A DNA stretch of 45,156 nucleotides from Microvirga massiliensis (lineage in GTDB: Bacteria > Pseudomonadota > Alphaproteobacteria > Rhizobiales > Beijerinckiaceae), in NCBI RefSeq assembly GCF_001006805.1, contig NZ_LN811351.1, positions 217,559-262,714 on the forward strand, read 5' to 3'. The notes below the pieces were generated by a model. That model searched no databases and was not told the origin of the DNA. It was given only the letters and a program-made list of their open reading frames with translations. The translations under genes and the position numbers were made by a program. Within the stretch, counting starts at the first letter, position 1, and each line of letters begins with the position of its first letter. This document shows positions 17,667 to 25,691 of the stretch, in pieces.

Positions 17667-19682
17667 TCACAAGTTGTGCGTGCGCAACACCCGTTCCACC
17701 ACGGCCTCGGCCGTGATGCCGAAGTGGCGATACAGGTCCTTATAGGGCGCGCTCGCCCCAAAGCTGCTCATCCCGACGAAGATTCCGTCCGGGCCGATCA
17801 GCGCATCCCATCCGAAGCGGACGGCTGCTTCGATCGCCACCTTCACCGGAGCCTTCCCGATCACACGGGCGCGCACGCTTTCAGGTTGCGAGAGGAACAA
17901 GTCGAGCGAGGGCACCGAGACAACGCGAACGGCAAAGCTTTGTTCGTTCAGGATTTTCTGCGCTGCGAGCGCGATCTCTATCTCTGAGCCGGAGGCGAAC
18001 AGCGTCGCGCGCGCCTCGCCGGGGGCAGGAGAGATCTCGTAGGCTCCGGCAGAGGAGAGGTTCTCACGCTGCTGCTGGAGCCGCACCGCCGGAACGGTCT
18101 GCCGGGTCAGCGCAAGGACGGTCGGGCCGTTCGTGCGCTCCAAGGCCAATTGCCAGCACTCAGCGGTCTCGACGGCATCAGCCGGCCGGAACACGCGCAT
18201 GTTCGGCATCGCCCGAAGCGCCGCGAGATGCTCGACGGGCTGGTGAGTCGGCCCGTCCTCTCCGAGACCGATCGAGTCGTGCGTCATCACATAGATGACC
18301 GGGATCCCGGCGAGCGCCGCAATCCGCATGGCGGGCCGAGCATAATCCGTGAAGACCAGGAAGGTCGCCCCGGCGGGAACGAAGCCGCCGTGGAGGGAGA
18401 TCCCGTTCATCGCCGCGGCCATCCCGTGTTCCCGGATGCCGTAATGGATGTAGCGGCCCGCGAAGGAGCCGGGCGCGATCGCGGTGATGTCCTTCATCTT
18501 CGTGTTGTTGGACGGCGTGAGATCGGCGGAGCCCAGGACAAGCTCCGGCACGGCGCGGGTCAGCACCTCGAGCGCGATCTCGCTTGCCTTGCGAGTCGCG
18601 ACCGCCTGCGGCTCGGCCACAAGGCGCTCCTTGAGCGTGTTCACCGCCTCGTCGATGCCCTTCGGGCGTATCCCGGCGACTCGCCGCTCGAACTCCGCAC
18701 GGGTGGCGGAGGGGAGAGCTTCCAGCTTTCCGGCCCAGGCCTTGCGGGCCTCGGCGCCCCGCCGACCGGCCGCGCGCCACGCCTCGGCAATCGCCTGCGG
18801 GATCACGAAGGGCTCCTGGGTCCAGCCGAAGGCGGCCTTGGCGCCGGCCAGATCCTCGGCGCCGAGCGGTTCGCCATGCGCTTTCGATGTGCCTGCCTTC
18901 TTGGGTGCGCCGAAACCGATCGTGGTCCGGCAGGCGATCAGCACTGGGCGGTCGGATTTGCGCGCCTCCGTGAGGGCGCGATCGATCGCCTCGGGATCAT
19001 GCCCGTCGACCCGAACTGCCTGCCAGCCGGCAGCCTCGAAGCGCTTTACCTGGTCGACGGAATCCGACAGCGACAGGGGGCCGTCGATCGAGATTCCATT
19101 GTCGTCGAAGAGAACGACGAGACGATTGAGCTTCAGGTGGCCCGCGAGCGCGATCGCCTCCTGGCTGACGCCCTCCATGAGGTCGCCGTCTGAGGCCAGC
19201 ACATAGGTGTGGTGATCGACGAGATCGCCGAATTCGGCGTTCAGCATCCGCTCGGCAAGGGCCATGCCGACGGCGGTGGCGATCCCCTGGCCGAGGGGAC
19301 CGGAGGTCGTCTCGACGCCGGGCGTCATGAAGTTCTCGGGATGGCCTGGGGTCTTGGATTCGAGCTGCCGGAACCGCTTCAGCTCGTCGATCGTCATGCC
19401 CTCCACGCCCGTGAGGTGGAGCAGGGCATACAGCAGCATCGAGCCGTGGCCGGCGGAGAGGATGAAGCGGTCGCGGTCGGGCCAGCGCGGATCGGCTGCG
19501 TCATATTTCAGATGACGCGTGAACAGGACGGTCGCGATGTCGGCTGCGCCCATTGGCAGCCCGGGATGGCCGGACTTTGCGCGCTCGACCGCATCCATGG
19601 CGAGCACACGGACAGCATTCGCCATGTCGACATGAGGCACGCCACCGGCGGGATGAGAGGTCGTCAAGGTGGTGTTTCCCAC
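17667..19682 (-). CDS. tkt: Transketolase
   Basis: About 671 residues; a thiamine-diphosphate enzyme of the pentose phosphate pathway moving two-carbon units. Motifs: [40 protein letters not shown] with the TPP-binding [30 protein letters not shown] and [20 protein letters not shown]. The GTG at 19682 lacks a clear ribosome binding site; a TTG at 19667 or an ATG at 19625 are possible starts. It is first in the tkt-gap-pgk-fba series. On its upstream side the expected neighbour DUF4164-zapA is displaced by the respiratory block. Confidence 0.95.
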   Translation of the reverse strand: MGNTTLTTSHPAGGVPHVDMANAVRVLAMDAVERAKSGHPGLPMGAADIATVLFTRHLKYDAADPRWPDRDRFILSAGHGSMLLYALLHLTGVEGMTIDELKRFRQLESKTPGHPENFMTPGVETTSGPLGQGIATAVGMALAERMLNAEFGDLVDHHTYVLASDGDLMEGVSQEAIALAGHLKLNRLVVLFDDNGISIDGPLSLSDSVDQVKRFEAAGWQAVRVDGHDPEAIDRALTEARKSDRPVLIACRTTIGFGAPKKAGTSKAHGEPLGAEDLAGAKAAFGWTQEPFVIPQAIAEAWRAAGRRGAEARKAWAGKLEALPSATRAEFERRVAGIRPKGIDEAVNTLKERLVAEPQAVATRKASEIALEVLTRAVPELVLGSADLTPSNNTKMKDITAIAPGSFAGRYIHYGIREHGMAAAMNGISLHGGFVPAGATFLVFTDYARPAMRIAALAGIPVIYVMTHDSIGLGEDGPTHQPVEHLAALRAMPNMRVFRPADAVETAECWQLALERTNGPTVLALTRQTVPAVRLQQQRENLSSAGAYEISPAPGEARATLFASGSEIEIALAAQKILNEQSFAVRVVSVPSLDLFLSQPESVRARVIGKAPVKVAIEAAVRFGWDALIGPDGIFVGMSSFGASAPYKDLYRHFGITAEAVVERVLRTHNL

Positions 19683-19858
19683 AAAAATCGGGGCGGCCGG
19701 GCCGCGGCCGCGTCAGGGGCGGGGTTCCTTAACACGCGGGATGGGTGTGTCAAAGCTTGGCCGCTATGCGCCGACGCCGCGGCGGCCGGTGCTGCGAGGT
19801 GCTCAGCGAGGAGGTGTCCGAGCTGGGAGAGGACAACAAGGCAGCGGAGTAACCGGGC

Positions 19859-20179
19859 TCAAAGGCAGGCCGAGGTCGTGACGACCGGGAGAAGAGTCCA
19901 CAGTGTGGCGACCAGGGCGGTGATGGCCAGCGTCAGGCTCACCCCGCGCACGAAGGCCGAGCGCGAGGCGAAGCGGGGCGAGCGCAGGGCAAGGAGAAAG
20001 GCGGACTGAAGCGCGACGGCAGCGGCCCAGGCCGCCGTCATGGCGATGCGGCCCGCAGCGAGGTCGAGGCCCGCTTCGGCCCAGCGGTCCGAGCAGACGA
20101 GGCCCTGGAGCCCGTAGACGGCGCTGAAGGCGGCGAGCCACGCCGTGAGCGGGACCGAGATGCGGAGAATGTCGGTCAC
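19859..20179 (-). CDS. Small membrane protein of the oxidase cluster
   Basis: 106 residues starting at a GTG that overlaps the oxidase stop (GTGA). Three or four hydrophobic segments (LRISVPLTAWLAAFSAVYG, IAMTAAWAAAVALQSAFLLA, LTLAITALVATLWTLLPV). I do not recognise the family. Its size, hydrophobicity and tight coupling to subunit I-III suggest an accessory subunit-IV-like protein. It is the last gene of the minus-strand respiratory block. Confidence 0.55.
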   Translation of the reverse strand: MTDILRISVPLTAWLAAFSAVYGLQGLVCSDRWAEAGLDLAAGRIAMTAAWAAAVALQSAFLLALRSPRFASRSAFVRGVSLTLAITALVATLWTLLPVVTTSACL

Positions 20180-22656
20180 ATTAGCATTCCCGGCAGCCAG
20201 GCGACGGCAAGACCCAAGAGCGCCGCGGCGACGGTGTAGTCCGACCAGAGCCGCACGACCCTCGCCTCGCCGATACGCCGGGCCGAGAGGTAGCCGGCGG
20301 CCGTGCGCAGCGCGAGGTACACCGTCATGAGTCCTGCGACGGTCGCGTGAAAGATGACGTAGCCCGCTATCACCCAAAGCGTGGCGTCGTAGGCATGGGC
20401 GTCGGGGGCCGTTCGCGCGAGCACCGTGACGGCGGCAGCTCCGAGCGCGGCGAGGCCCGCGAGGCTCAGGAGTAGGCCCAGCCAAGGCTCCCCGTCGCGG
20501 CGGAGCGCGCGGTCGGCAAGGCGAATGCCCCCTAAGGCCAGAGCCGCGCCGCCAAGCGCCAGCAGCGGTCCAGGCAGGCCAGGCTCAAGCCAAGCGGGTG
20601 GCGGCCAGTTCGGCGCTACCGTCCAGAGGAAGGCGTAGCCGAAGAGGAGCGAGCCAAAGAACACCCCGTCGGCGAGGAGCAGGAACAGCGACCCCCACCA
20701 ACCCGGCGGCCGTTCCACCTCCGGGGCGGGCGGCAGGGCAAGCCCATGCCCTACGGGCTGCGGACTCTGGTCCTCACGGCTCCCCAGGCTCCAGGCCCAC
20801 CAGGCTGCAAGCGCCGCCACGCCCAGGACCGAAAGCGGCACGAGCCAGTAAGCCTTGACCAGCATCCCGACGAAGAGGCCCCCGGTGACGAAGGCCATGA
20901 CGACGGGCAGCGCCGTATTGGTCGGGAAGATGACGAGGGAGCTCGGCCGTCCGCTCGCGATCTCAACCGTCAGGATCTCGCGCAGGCCGCTGCCCGGGTT
21001 TCCGAGATATCCCTCGCCGCGCGCGATGCGCACGGGCAGGTCGGGGCTGTCGTAGAGAGGATTGCGGCTGTGGACCTCGGGAATCGAGGCGAGATTGTAA
21101 GGGGGCGAGGGCGCCGGCATGGCCCATTCCAGCGTTCCCGCCCGCCAGGGATTGCGGCGGCCCCGGACTGCTACGGCCACGTTCACCCCCACATCGATGA
21201 GCACCAGCGCGAAGCCGATCGCCATGACGAAGCCGCCGATCGAGGCCAGGAGGTTGATGAGCTCCCACCCTGACCCGGATTCAATGCTGTCGATCCGCCG
21301 CCGCATCCCAAGGAGGCCCGCCCAGTGCAGGAGCAGGAAGGTTCCGTGGAAGCCCAGCACGATGAGCCAGAACGCCGTCTCGCCCAGCTTGAAGTAGCGC
21401 TTCCGCCCCGTGAAGTGTGGCAGCCAGTAATAGAGCCCGGCGAGCATCGGGAAGACAAAGCCGCCGACCAGGACATAGTGGAGATGCGCCACGACGAAGT
21501 AGGTGTCGTGCGACTGCCAGTCGAAGGGCACCACCGCCACCATGACGCCGGTGAGCCCTCCCATCACGAAGGTCGCGAAGAAGGCGAGAATCCAGAGCAT
21601 CGGCAGGTGCATCTCGGGCCGACCCTTCCAGATCGTCCCGATCCAGGCGAAGATCTGCACCCCCGTGGGCACCGCCACCAGCGTCGAGGCGGCCGAGAAG
21701 AAGGCCAGCCCCATGTGCGGGATGCCGGTCGCATACATGTGGTGGACCCAGATCCCGAAGCTCAGGACCCCGAGGGCGACGGCGGCCGCCACGATCCAGC
21801 CGTAGCCCAGCAGCGTCGTGCGCGCCATCACCGGCAGGACCGTGGAGATGACGCCTGCGGCGGGCAGGAAGATGATGTAGACCTCCGGATGGCCGAAGAG
21901 CCAGAACAGGTGCTGCCAAAGGATGGAATCGCCCCCGGCCTCGGCCTGGAAGAAGGGCATCCCGAAGGCGCGCTCGAACTCGAGCAGGATCGAGCCCAGG
22001 ATCAACGGCGGAAAACCCGTCAGGATCATCACCGCCACGACCAGCATGTACCAGGCGAAGATCGGCAGCTTGTCGAGCGACATGCCGGGCGCGCGGTAGA
22101 GGAGCACTGTCACAATGATCTCGACCGATGCCGAGATCGCGGAAATCTCCACGAAGGTGATCCCGAGGAGCCAGAAGTCCGAGTTGATGCCCGGCGAGCC
22201 GAGGGTCGAGGAGAGCGGCGGGTACATGAACCAGCCGCTGTCGGGCGCAATCCCGGCGAGGAGCGAGAAAATCAGCAGTGAGCCTCCGAAGGCGTAGCAC
22301 CAGAAGCCGAAGGCGCTGAGCCGGGGAAAGGCCAGGTCGCGCGTCCCGAGCATCTTGGGCAGGAGATAAACCGTCAGCCCCTCGAAGAGCGGGATCGCGA
22401 ACAGGAACATCATGATGGTCCCGTGCATCGTGAAGACCTGGTTGTAGACCTCAGGTCCCATGAAGGCCGAGCGCGGAGAGGCGAGCTGCCCACGGATCAG
22501 CATCGCGAGGATGCCGCCGATCGCGAAGAACGTTACCGCCGCGGACAGAAACATCAGCCCGATATCGTTGTTGTTCACGGTCGTGAGCTTGCCGCGCCAG
22601 CCCGGCCGGGAGGCCCAGATGCGTTCGAGCTCGCGGTGGCGGCGCAGAGCGTTCAT
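20176..22656 (-). CDS. Heme-copper oxidase subunit I fused to subunit III
   Basis: 826 residues. The first 500 or so are subunit I: heme ligand in FTMHGTIMMFLF, CuB His256 and Tyr260 in GHPEVY, CuB pair in WVHHMYATG, and SHDTYFVVAHLHYVLVGG with the two further heme histidines. The tail from about 640 resembles subunit III (WWGSLFLLLADGVFFGSLLF). Glu258 of GHPEVY and Asp107 of TRDLAFP keep the A-type D-pathway. By eye, the K-pathway lysine (VPTGIKIF in typical enzymes) is Gln334 here (VPTGVQIF), and the D-pathway asparagines are replaced. Subunit II lacks CuA, so the enzyme may be a quinol oxidase. ATGA overlap with subunit II and GTGA overlap with the small gene downstream. Confidence 0.87.
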   Translation of the reverse strand: MNALRRHRELERIWASRPGWRGKLTTVNNNDIGLMFLSAAVTFFAIGGILAMLIRGQLASPRSAFMGPEVYNQVFTMHGTIMMFLFAIPLFEGLTVYLLPKMLGTRDLAFPRLSAFGFWCYAFGGSLLIFSLLAGIAPDSGWFMYPPLSSTLGSPGINSDFWLLGITFVEISAISASVEIIVTVLLYRAPGMSLDKLPIFAWYMLVVAVMILTGFPPLILGSILLEFERAFGMPFFQAEAGGDSILWQHLFWLFGHPEVYIIFLPAAGVISTVLPVMARTTLLGYGWIVAAAVALGVLSFGIWVHHMYATGIPHMGLAFFSAASTLVAVPTGVQIFAWIGTIWKGRPEMHLPMLWILAFFATFVMGGLTGVMVAVVPFDWQSHDTYFVVAHLHYVLVGGFVFPMLAGLYYWLPHFTGRKRYFKLGETAFWLIVLGFHGTFLLLHWAGLLGMRRRIDSIESGSGWELINLLASIGGFVMAIGFALVLIDVGVNVAVAVRGRRNPWRAGTLEWAMPAPSPPYNLASIPEVHSRNPLYDSPDLPVRIARGEGYLGNPGSGLREILTVEIASGRPSSLVIFPTNTALPVVMAFVTGGLFVGMLVKAYWLVPLSVLGVAALAAWWAWSLGSREDQSPQPVGHGLALPPAPEVERPPGWWGSLFLLLADGVFFGSLLFGYAFLWTVAPNWPPPAWLEPGLPGPLLALGGAALALGGIRLADRALRRDGEPWLGLLLSLAGLAALGAAAVTVLARTAPDAHAYDATLWVIAGYVIFHATVAGLMTVYLALRTAAGYLSARRIGEARVVRLWSDYTVAAALLGLAVAWLPGMLM

Positions 22657-23453
22657 CGAGCGTTTCCCCGGAGGAAGGAGTCCCAGGCGGCCTCGTCATG
22701 CGCCCGCACGGTGAAGCGGTGCTTGGTGTAGCCCCGTCCGTTGAACTCGGCGCCGACGCCCGCGTAGTCGCCCGGCGCATGCGCCTCGATTCGCAGGACG
22801 TTCACATGGCCCGGGATCGCGTCGAGCTTTCCCGCGAGGCGGGGTACCCAGAAGCTGTGGATCACGTCGGCCGAAGCGATTTCCACGTTCACCGGACGAC
22901 CGGCCGGAATGTGGAGGATGCCGTCGGTCGCATGCCCCGGCGCGTCGGCATAGGTGAAGCGCCACTCCCATTGGGTTCCCAGGGCCCCGACGGTCACGAC
23001 ATCCGGTCCCGCCCGAGGCAGGAGCCGCTCCCCGACATAGAGTGCATAGGCGGTCAGGGCGGCCAGGATCGTGAGCGAGAAGCCGAGACCGAGGCCCCGG
23101 ATCCAGATCCGTTCGCGCCGGATGTCCGCCTCGGGCCCGGACGGTCCCTCACCGCGGCGGAACGCCAGCACGAGCAGGATCATGACGAGCAGGAAGATCG
23201 CAGCCGCCCCGGTCAGCATGACCCACCACAGGGTGGCGATGGTGCCGGCGGCGGGTCCGGCCGGGTGGACGGTCGAGAGGGACTCCTGGCAACCCGCCAG
23301 CGCGACGGGCGTTAGGACCCCGGCCAGACCCCGCAGGAGACACCACCCGTGGCTGAGACTCGGATCCAGACCCAGGACGAGACGCTCGTCGACCCGGTCG
23401 CCCAGAGCCCCGGCTTCGACGAAACCGGGTCGATGATCGCGGTCGCGGGCCAT
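22653..23453 (-). CDS. Oxidase subunit II without CuA ligands (quinol-oxidase-like)
   Basis: The mature protein is about 212 residues: a lipoprotein signal ending in ALAGC, two transmembrane helices, then a cupredoxin domain. It shows GTQWEWRFTY and DVIHSFWVPRLAGKLDAIPG as in subunit II. Where CuA proteins have GQCSELCG-x2-H-x2-M, this has GVGAEFNGRGYTKH. Both cysteines are replaced (Gly234, Asn238 counted from 23453), as are the second His and the Met; only His of VIHS and the Glu remain. This resembles CyoA of bo3 oxidases. The start is unclear: no ATG, GTG or TTG lies between the ATG at 23453 and the lipobox, and a CTG at 23336 would give an ideal short lipoprotein signal. Confidence 0.8.
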   Translation of the reverse strand: MARDRDHRPGFVEAGALGDRVDERLVLGLDPSLSHGWCLLRGLAGVLTPVALAGCQESLSTVHPAGPAAGTIATLWWVMLTGAAAIFLLVMILLVLAFRRGEGPSGPEADIRRERIWIRGLGLGFSLTILAALTAYALYVGERLLPRAGPDVVTVGALGTQWEWRFTYADAPGHATDGILHIPAGRPVNVEIASADVIHSFWVPRLAGKLDAIPGHVNVLRIEAHAPGDYAGVGAEFNGRGYTKHRFTVRAHDEAAWDSFLRGNAR

Positions 23454-23864
23454 CCGATCCATGCCATGACTGTGGCCTTCCCCATCGCGCTGACCTTCTG
23501 CAATTTCGGCGCGGACGGGTTCTACTGGTGGACCGGCGACGTATTCTGGGCACGGGCCGGCGTATGGGCGGCGGGGATGGCCTTCCTCATCGGCCTTGCC
23601 GCGGCCGCCTCGGGTACGATGGAGCTGCTGATGGTCCCCGGCATCCGCGCGAGGGCCTCCGCCTGGACCCATGCCGCGATTGCGGTTGCGCTCCTGTCGG
23701 TCCTGGGCGCGAACTGGGGCTACCGACTTTACGGCTACGAGACGGCGGTGCTGCCTTACGGCATCCTGCTGTCGGGCTTCTGTGTCGTCATGGTGGGCGC
23801 AACAGGGTGGCATGGCGGCAAGCTCGTCTTCGACTATCGCCTGGGCACGTCGAACGGGAGCTGA
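23349..23864 (+). CDS. DUF2231 membrane protein
   Basis: Up to 171 residues. The family signature GHPIHAMTVAFPIALTF is at residues 34-50, followed by about four transmembrane helices (WAAGMAFLIGLAAAASGTM, AAIAVALLSVLGANWGYRL, GILLSGFCVVMVGATGW). DUF2231 proteins are small inner-membrane proteins, some probably heme-binding through conserved histidines, often near oxidases. The GTG at 23349 has AGGAG nine bases upstream; an ATG at 23433 would give just the conserved part. It is the only plus-strand gene in the 19.9-31.1 kb block. It overlaps head-to-head with the subunit II start region and tail-to-tail (31 bp) with the CopD-like gene. Confidence 0.78.
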   Translation: MAETRIQTQDETLVDPVAQSPGFDETGSMIAVAGHPIHAMTVAFPIALTFCNFGADGFYWWTGDVFWARAGVWAAGMAFLIGLAAAASGTMELLMVPGIRARASAWTHAAIAVALLSVLGANWGYRLYGYETAVLPYGILLSGFCVVMVGATGWHGGKLVFDYRLGTSNGS

Positions 23865-24346
23865 CCGCCCCTGGGCTCCATGAGCCAGTCCGGCAGCGGA
23901 ATCTTCTCCAGCTCGGGCTTGGCCAAGACCAAGATCAGGATCGCGAGGACCGGGACCAGCAGGAGGAGCAACGGAACGAGAGGCTCGGGCGTCTGGTGCT
24001 CTCCTTCGTTCTCGGCCACGGCGACGATCGTGTGGCCGACCCAGGCGTGGAAGCCGATGAGCAGCGCAACGAAGACGAGCTTCGCGAACATCCAGACGAC
24101 GAAGACTTCTCGCAGGAAGATCAGGAGGGTACCCGCGGCGATGGCGACCAGGGCGGCCGGGGTGACGACCGCGGTGTAGCCGTAATGGGACGCCAGCCTG
24201 ATCCGAGTGTAGTCGGCTTGTCCGATCGCCGGGTCGTGTCGGGCCAGCATCAGGGGCAGCGCGAAAAGTCCCGCGCACCAGAGCACCAAGGCCGCGATAT
24301 GGAGCGCCTTCAGATACGGGATCGCGCCGACGAGCCACGGGATCAT
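23834..24346 (-). CDS. CopD/DUF2269-like membrane protein
   Basis: 170 residues with four transmembrane helices and conserved histidines: YLKALHIAALVLWCAGLFALP, SHYGYTAVVTPAALVAIAAG, FAKLVFVALLIGFHAWVGH and a C-terminal helix LVPLLLLLVPVLAILILVL. This resembles the CopD/HemJ/DUF2269 group of copper- or heme-related membrane proteins. The ATG overlaps the ctaG stop by four bases (ATGA). Its last 31 bases overlap the end of the DUF2231 gene. A role in metal supply to the oxidase is inferred from the context. Confidence 0.72.
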   Translation of the reverse strand: MIPWLVGAIPYLKALHIAALVLWCAGLFALPLMLARHDPAIGQADYTRIRLASHYGYTAVVTPAALVAIAAGTLLIFLREVFVVWMFAKLVFVALLIGFHAWVGHTIVAVAENEGEHQTPEPLVPLLLLLVPVLAILILVLAKPELEKIPLPDWLMEPRGGQLPFDVPRR

Positions 24347-25053
24347 GCGAGGCCTTGCGCCATCGTCTGCCATCCCCGGCGTGCGACGAGAGCTCCCCAG
24401 GCGACGAAGGGGAGGCCAGCCGGGACCCACATGATGAGGCCGCCCAACTGCTGATCGCCGAGCGGCGTGAAGCCCCAGTCCAGGGGCGCGACCGCATGGA
24501 TTGCGTAGAGGGCCTCGGGCGCGAAGGTGAGGAGGGCCCCGAGGAGCGCCATCTGCATGTAGCCGCCCAGAACCCCGAGGAGGCCCACGCCTGGTGCCTG
24601 TCCGCAGTGGAGGACCGTCCGCCAGAAGGCGAAGGCCGAGCCGAGGAGCGTCGCCTGCATCGTCCAGTAGGCCGCCACGTTCGACAGCGCCAGGTTGTAG
24701 GCCGGCGGCCAGTGCCAGGCCCAGAGCACTGCCGTCGCGACGAGGAGCGGCACCGCCGGGGACCTCGGCCTGCGTCCCGGCCAAGCGAGCGCGAAAAGCG
24801 GTGTGGCCACCGCCACGAGCAGGACGTGGTGTACCACCCGCGCCGAGAACAAAGCCGCCGAGAGCGCACAAAGCGGGGAGACGAAAGCCACCATGAGCAC
24901 TGCCACGGCGAGCGCCCCTGCCCTGTTCCGACCCGCCGCGAGGACTAGGAGCCCCAGCGCCAGGAGCAGCGCCGGGTCGAGGTTCCAGCGCAGCCAGATA
25001 TCCGCCGGGAGGGGCGCCGGGCCGCAATAGGTCCCTTCCAGCGCCTCCATCAT
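24343..25053 (-). CDS. ctaG: Cytochrome oxidase assembly protein, CtaG (caa3_CtaG) type
   Basis: About 236 residues, six to seven transmembrane helices with histidines inside or next to membrane segments: FSARVVHHVLLVAVATPLFAL, WAWHWPPAYNLALSN, YWTMQATLLGSAFAFWR, GGYMQMALLGALLTFAPEALY and DQQLGGLIMWVPAGLPFVAWG. This is the Bacillus CtaG/PF09678 family, involved in assembling the copper centre of caa3-type oxidases, not the Cox11 family. The start at 25053 is coupled by ATGA overlap to the small FdhF-tail gene upstream; the longer frame reaching 25176 only exists inside that gene. Confidence 0.84.
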   Translation of the reverse strand: MMEALEGTYCGPAPLPADIWLRWNLDPALLLALGLLVLAAGRNRAGALAVAVLMVAFVSPLCALSAALFSARVVHHVLLVAVATPLFALAWPGRRPRSPAVPLLVATAVLWAWHWPPAYNLALSNVAAYWTMQATLLGSAFAFWRTVLHCGQAPGVGLLGVLGGYMQMALLGALLTFAPEALYAIHAVAPLDWGFTPLGDQQLGGLIMWVPAGLPFVAWGALVARRGWQTMAQGLA

Positions 25054-25346
25054 GCGCCTGCCCCGTCGGCGCGGATGCGAACGGGCACGCCCTTGCAGGC
25101 AGGGGTGTTGGGCGGACCGTCGTGATAGCCCACGGGGATCAGCGGATTGGCCTCGGGATAGCAGGCCGAGACGCAAGTGTCCGGCAAATCGTAGGGTATG
25201 ACCCTCAGCTCCTGCACCACCCGCTCGGCGCCGTCCTGCACCGCGCCTTCGAGCCCCACCACCTGCTCCTCCGAGAGGCTCGTCACGCCGGAGCGCGCCA
25301 TTGCCTCGGTGATCGTCGGCCCGGCAGGCGTGGTGCGGTCGCTCAC
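25050..25346 (-). CDS. 98-residue protein resembling the C-terminal tail of FdhF/YdeP oxidoreductases
   Basis: The second half, RVIPYDLPDTCVSACYPEAN followed by PLIPVGYHDGPPNTPACKGV, matches from memory the end of FdhF/YdeP-type molybdopterin oxidoreductases (pattern YDIPRGCxAAYYPEANxLxP...TPxxKSxxVRL). The first 40 residues are unlike it. There is no rest of the enzyme upstream, yet the gene has a strong ribosome binding site (GGGAGG, 7 nt before GTG) and is coupled to ctaG by ATGA. It is either a decayed remnant kept in an operon or a reused molybdopterin-cap domain. Its two cysteines in DTCVSAC are notable. Confidence 0.6.
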   Translation of the reverse strand: MSDRTTPAGPTITEAMARSGVTSLSEEQVVGLEGAVQDGAERVVQELRVIPYDLPDTCVSACYPEANPLIPVGYHDGPPNTPACKGVPVRIRADGAGA

Positions 25347-25382
25347 GGTGCGTCCTCCCTCTTTGTGGTGCCGTGCCCGCGG

Positions 25383-25691
25383 TCAGGCGTGCCGCATGAT
25401 CTCGCGCAGGGCGTCACGCGTCTTCTCCATGCGTTGCCACTTGACCCCGACCACCGGGAACTGCGCGCCGAAAGCGAGGCTCATGACGCCGTTCACCTGG
25501 TCCAGGGCCTCGCGCAGCTCCGGCCTCTCCTCTCCCGCGCGCCGACGGGCGATAAGGTCGTCGCGCCAGCGCACCAGGAGCCGCATGACTTCCGACATGC
25601 GCTGATGCGCCTCCTCGCGCGGCTTCTCGTCGATGAGCTGGTCGAGAATGCGGAGAGCCTCCAGGCCGAGGCGGAGGTCATCGTCACGCAT
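25383..25691 (-). CDS. Small helical protein of unknown function in the formate dehydrogenase operon
   Basis: About 102 residues, MRDDDLRLGLEALRILDQLI onward, charged and predicted all-helical, without cysteines, signal peptide or membrane segment. I do not recognise it. The start overlaps the end of the NrfD gene by 8 bases, or by 17 if the ATG at 25700 is used, so it is translated with the complex. It may be an assembly chaperone or regulator for the dehydrogenase; that is inference from position only. Confidence 0.55.
   Translation of the reverse strand: MRDDDLRLGLEALRILDQLIDEKPREEAHQRMSEVMRLLVRWRDDLIARRRAGEERPELREALDQVNGVMSLAFGAQFPVVGVKWQRMEKTRDALREIMRHA

Noticed and set aside
14244..19682. 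Calvin-cycle operon
   Set aside because: tkt, gap, pgk and fba also serve glycolysis and the pentose phosphate pathway; no Rubisco, phosphoribulokinase or cbbR is present in the window.
22653..24869. A 738-residue protein ending in subunit II
   Set aside because: The first two thirds are antisense to the DUF2231 and CopD/CtaG region and are arginine-rich; only the part after the lipobox is subunit II.
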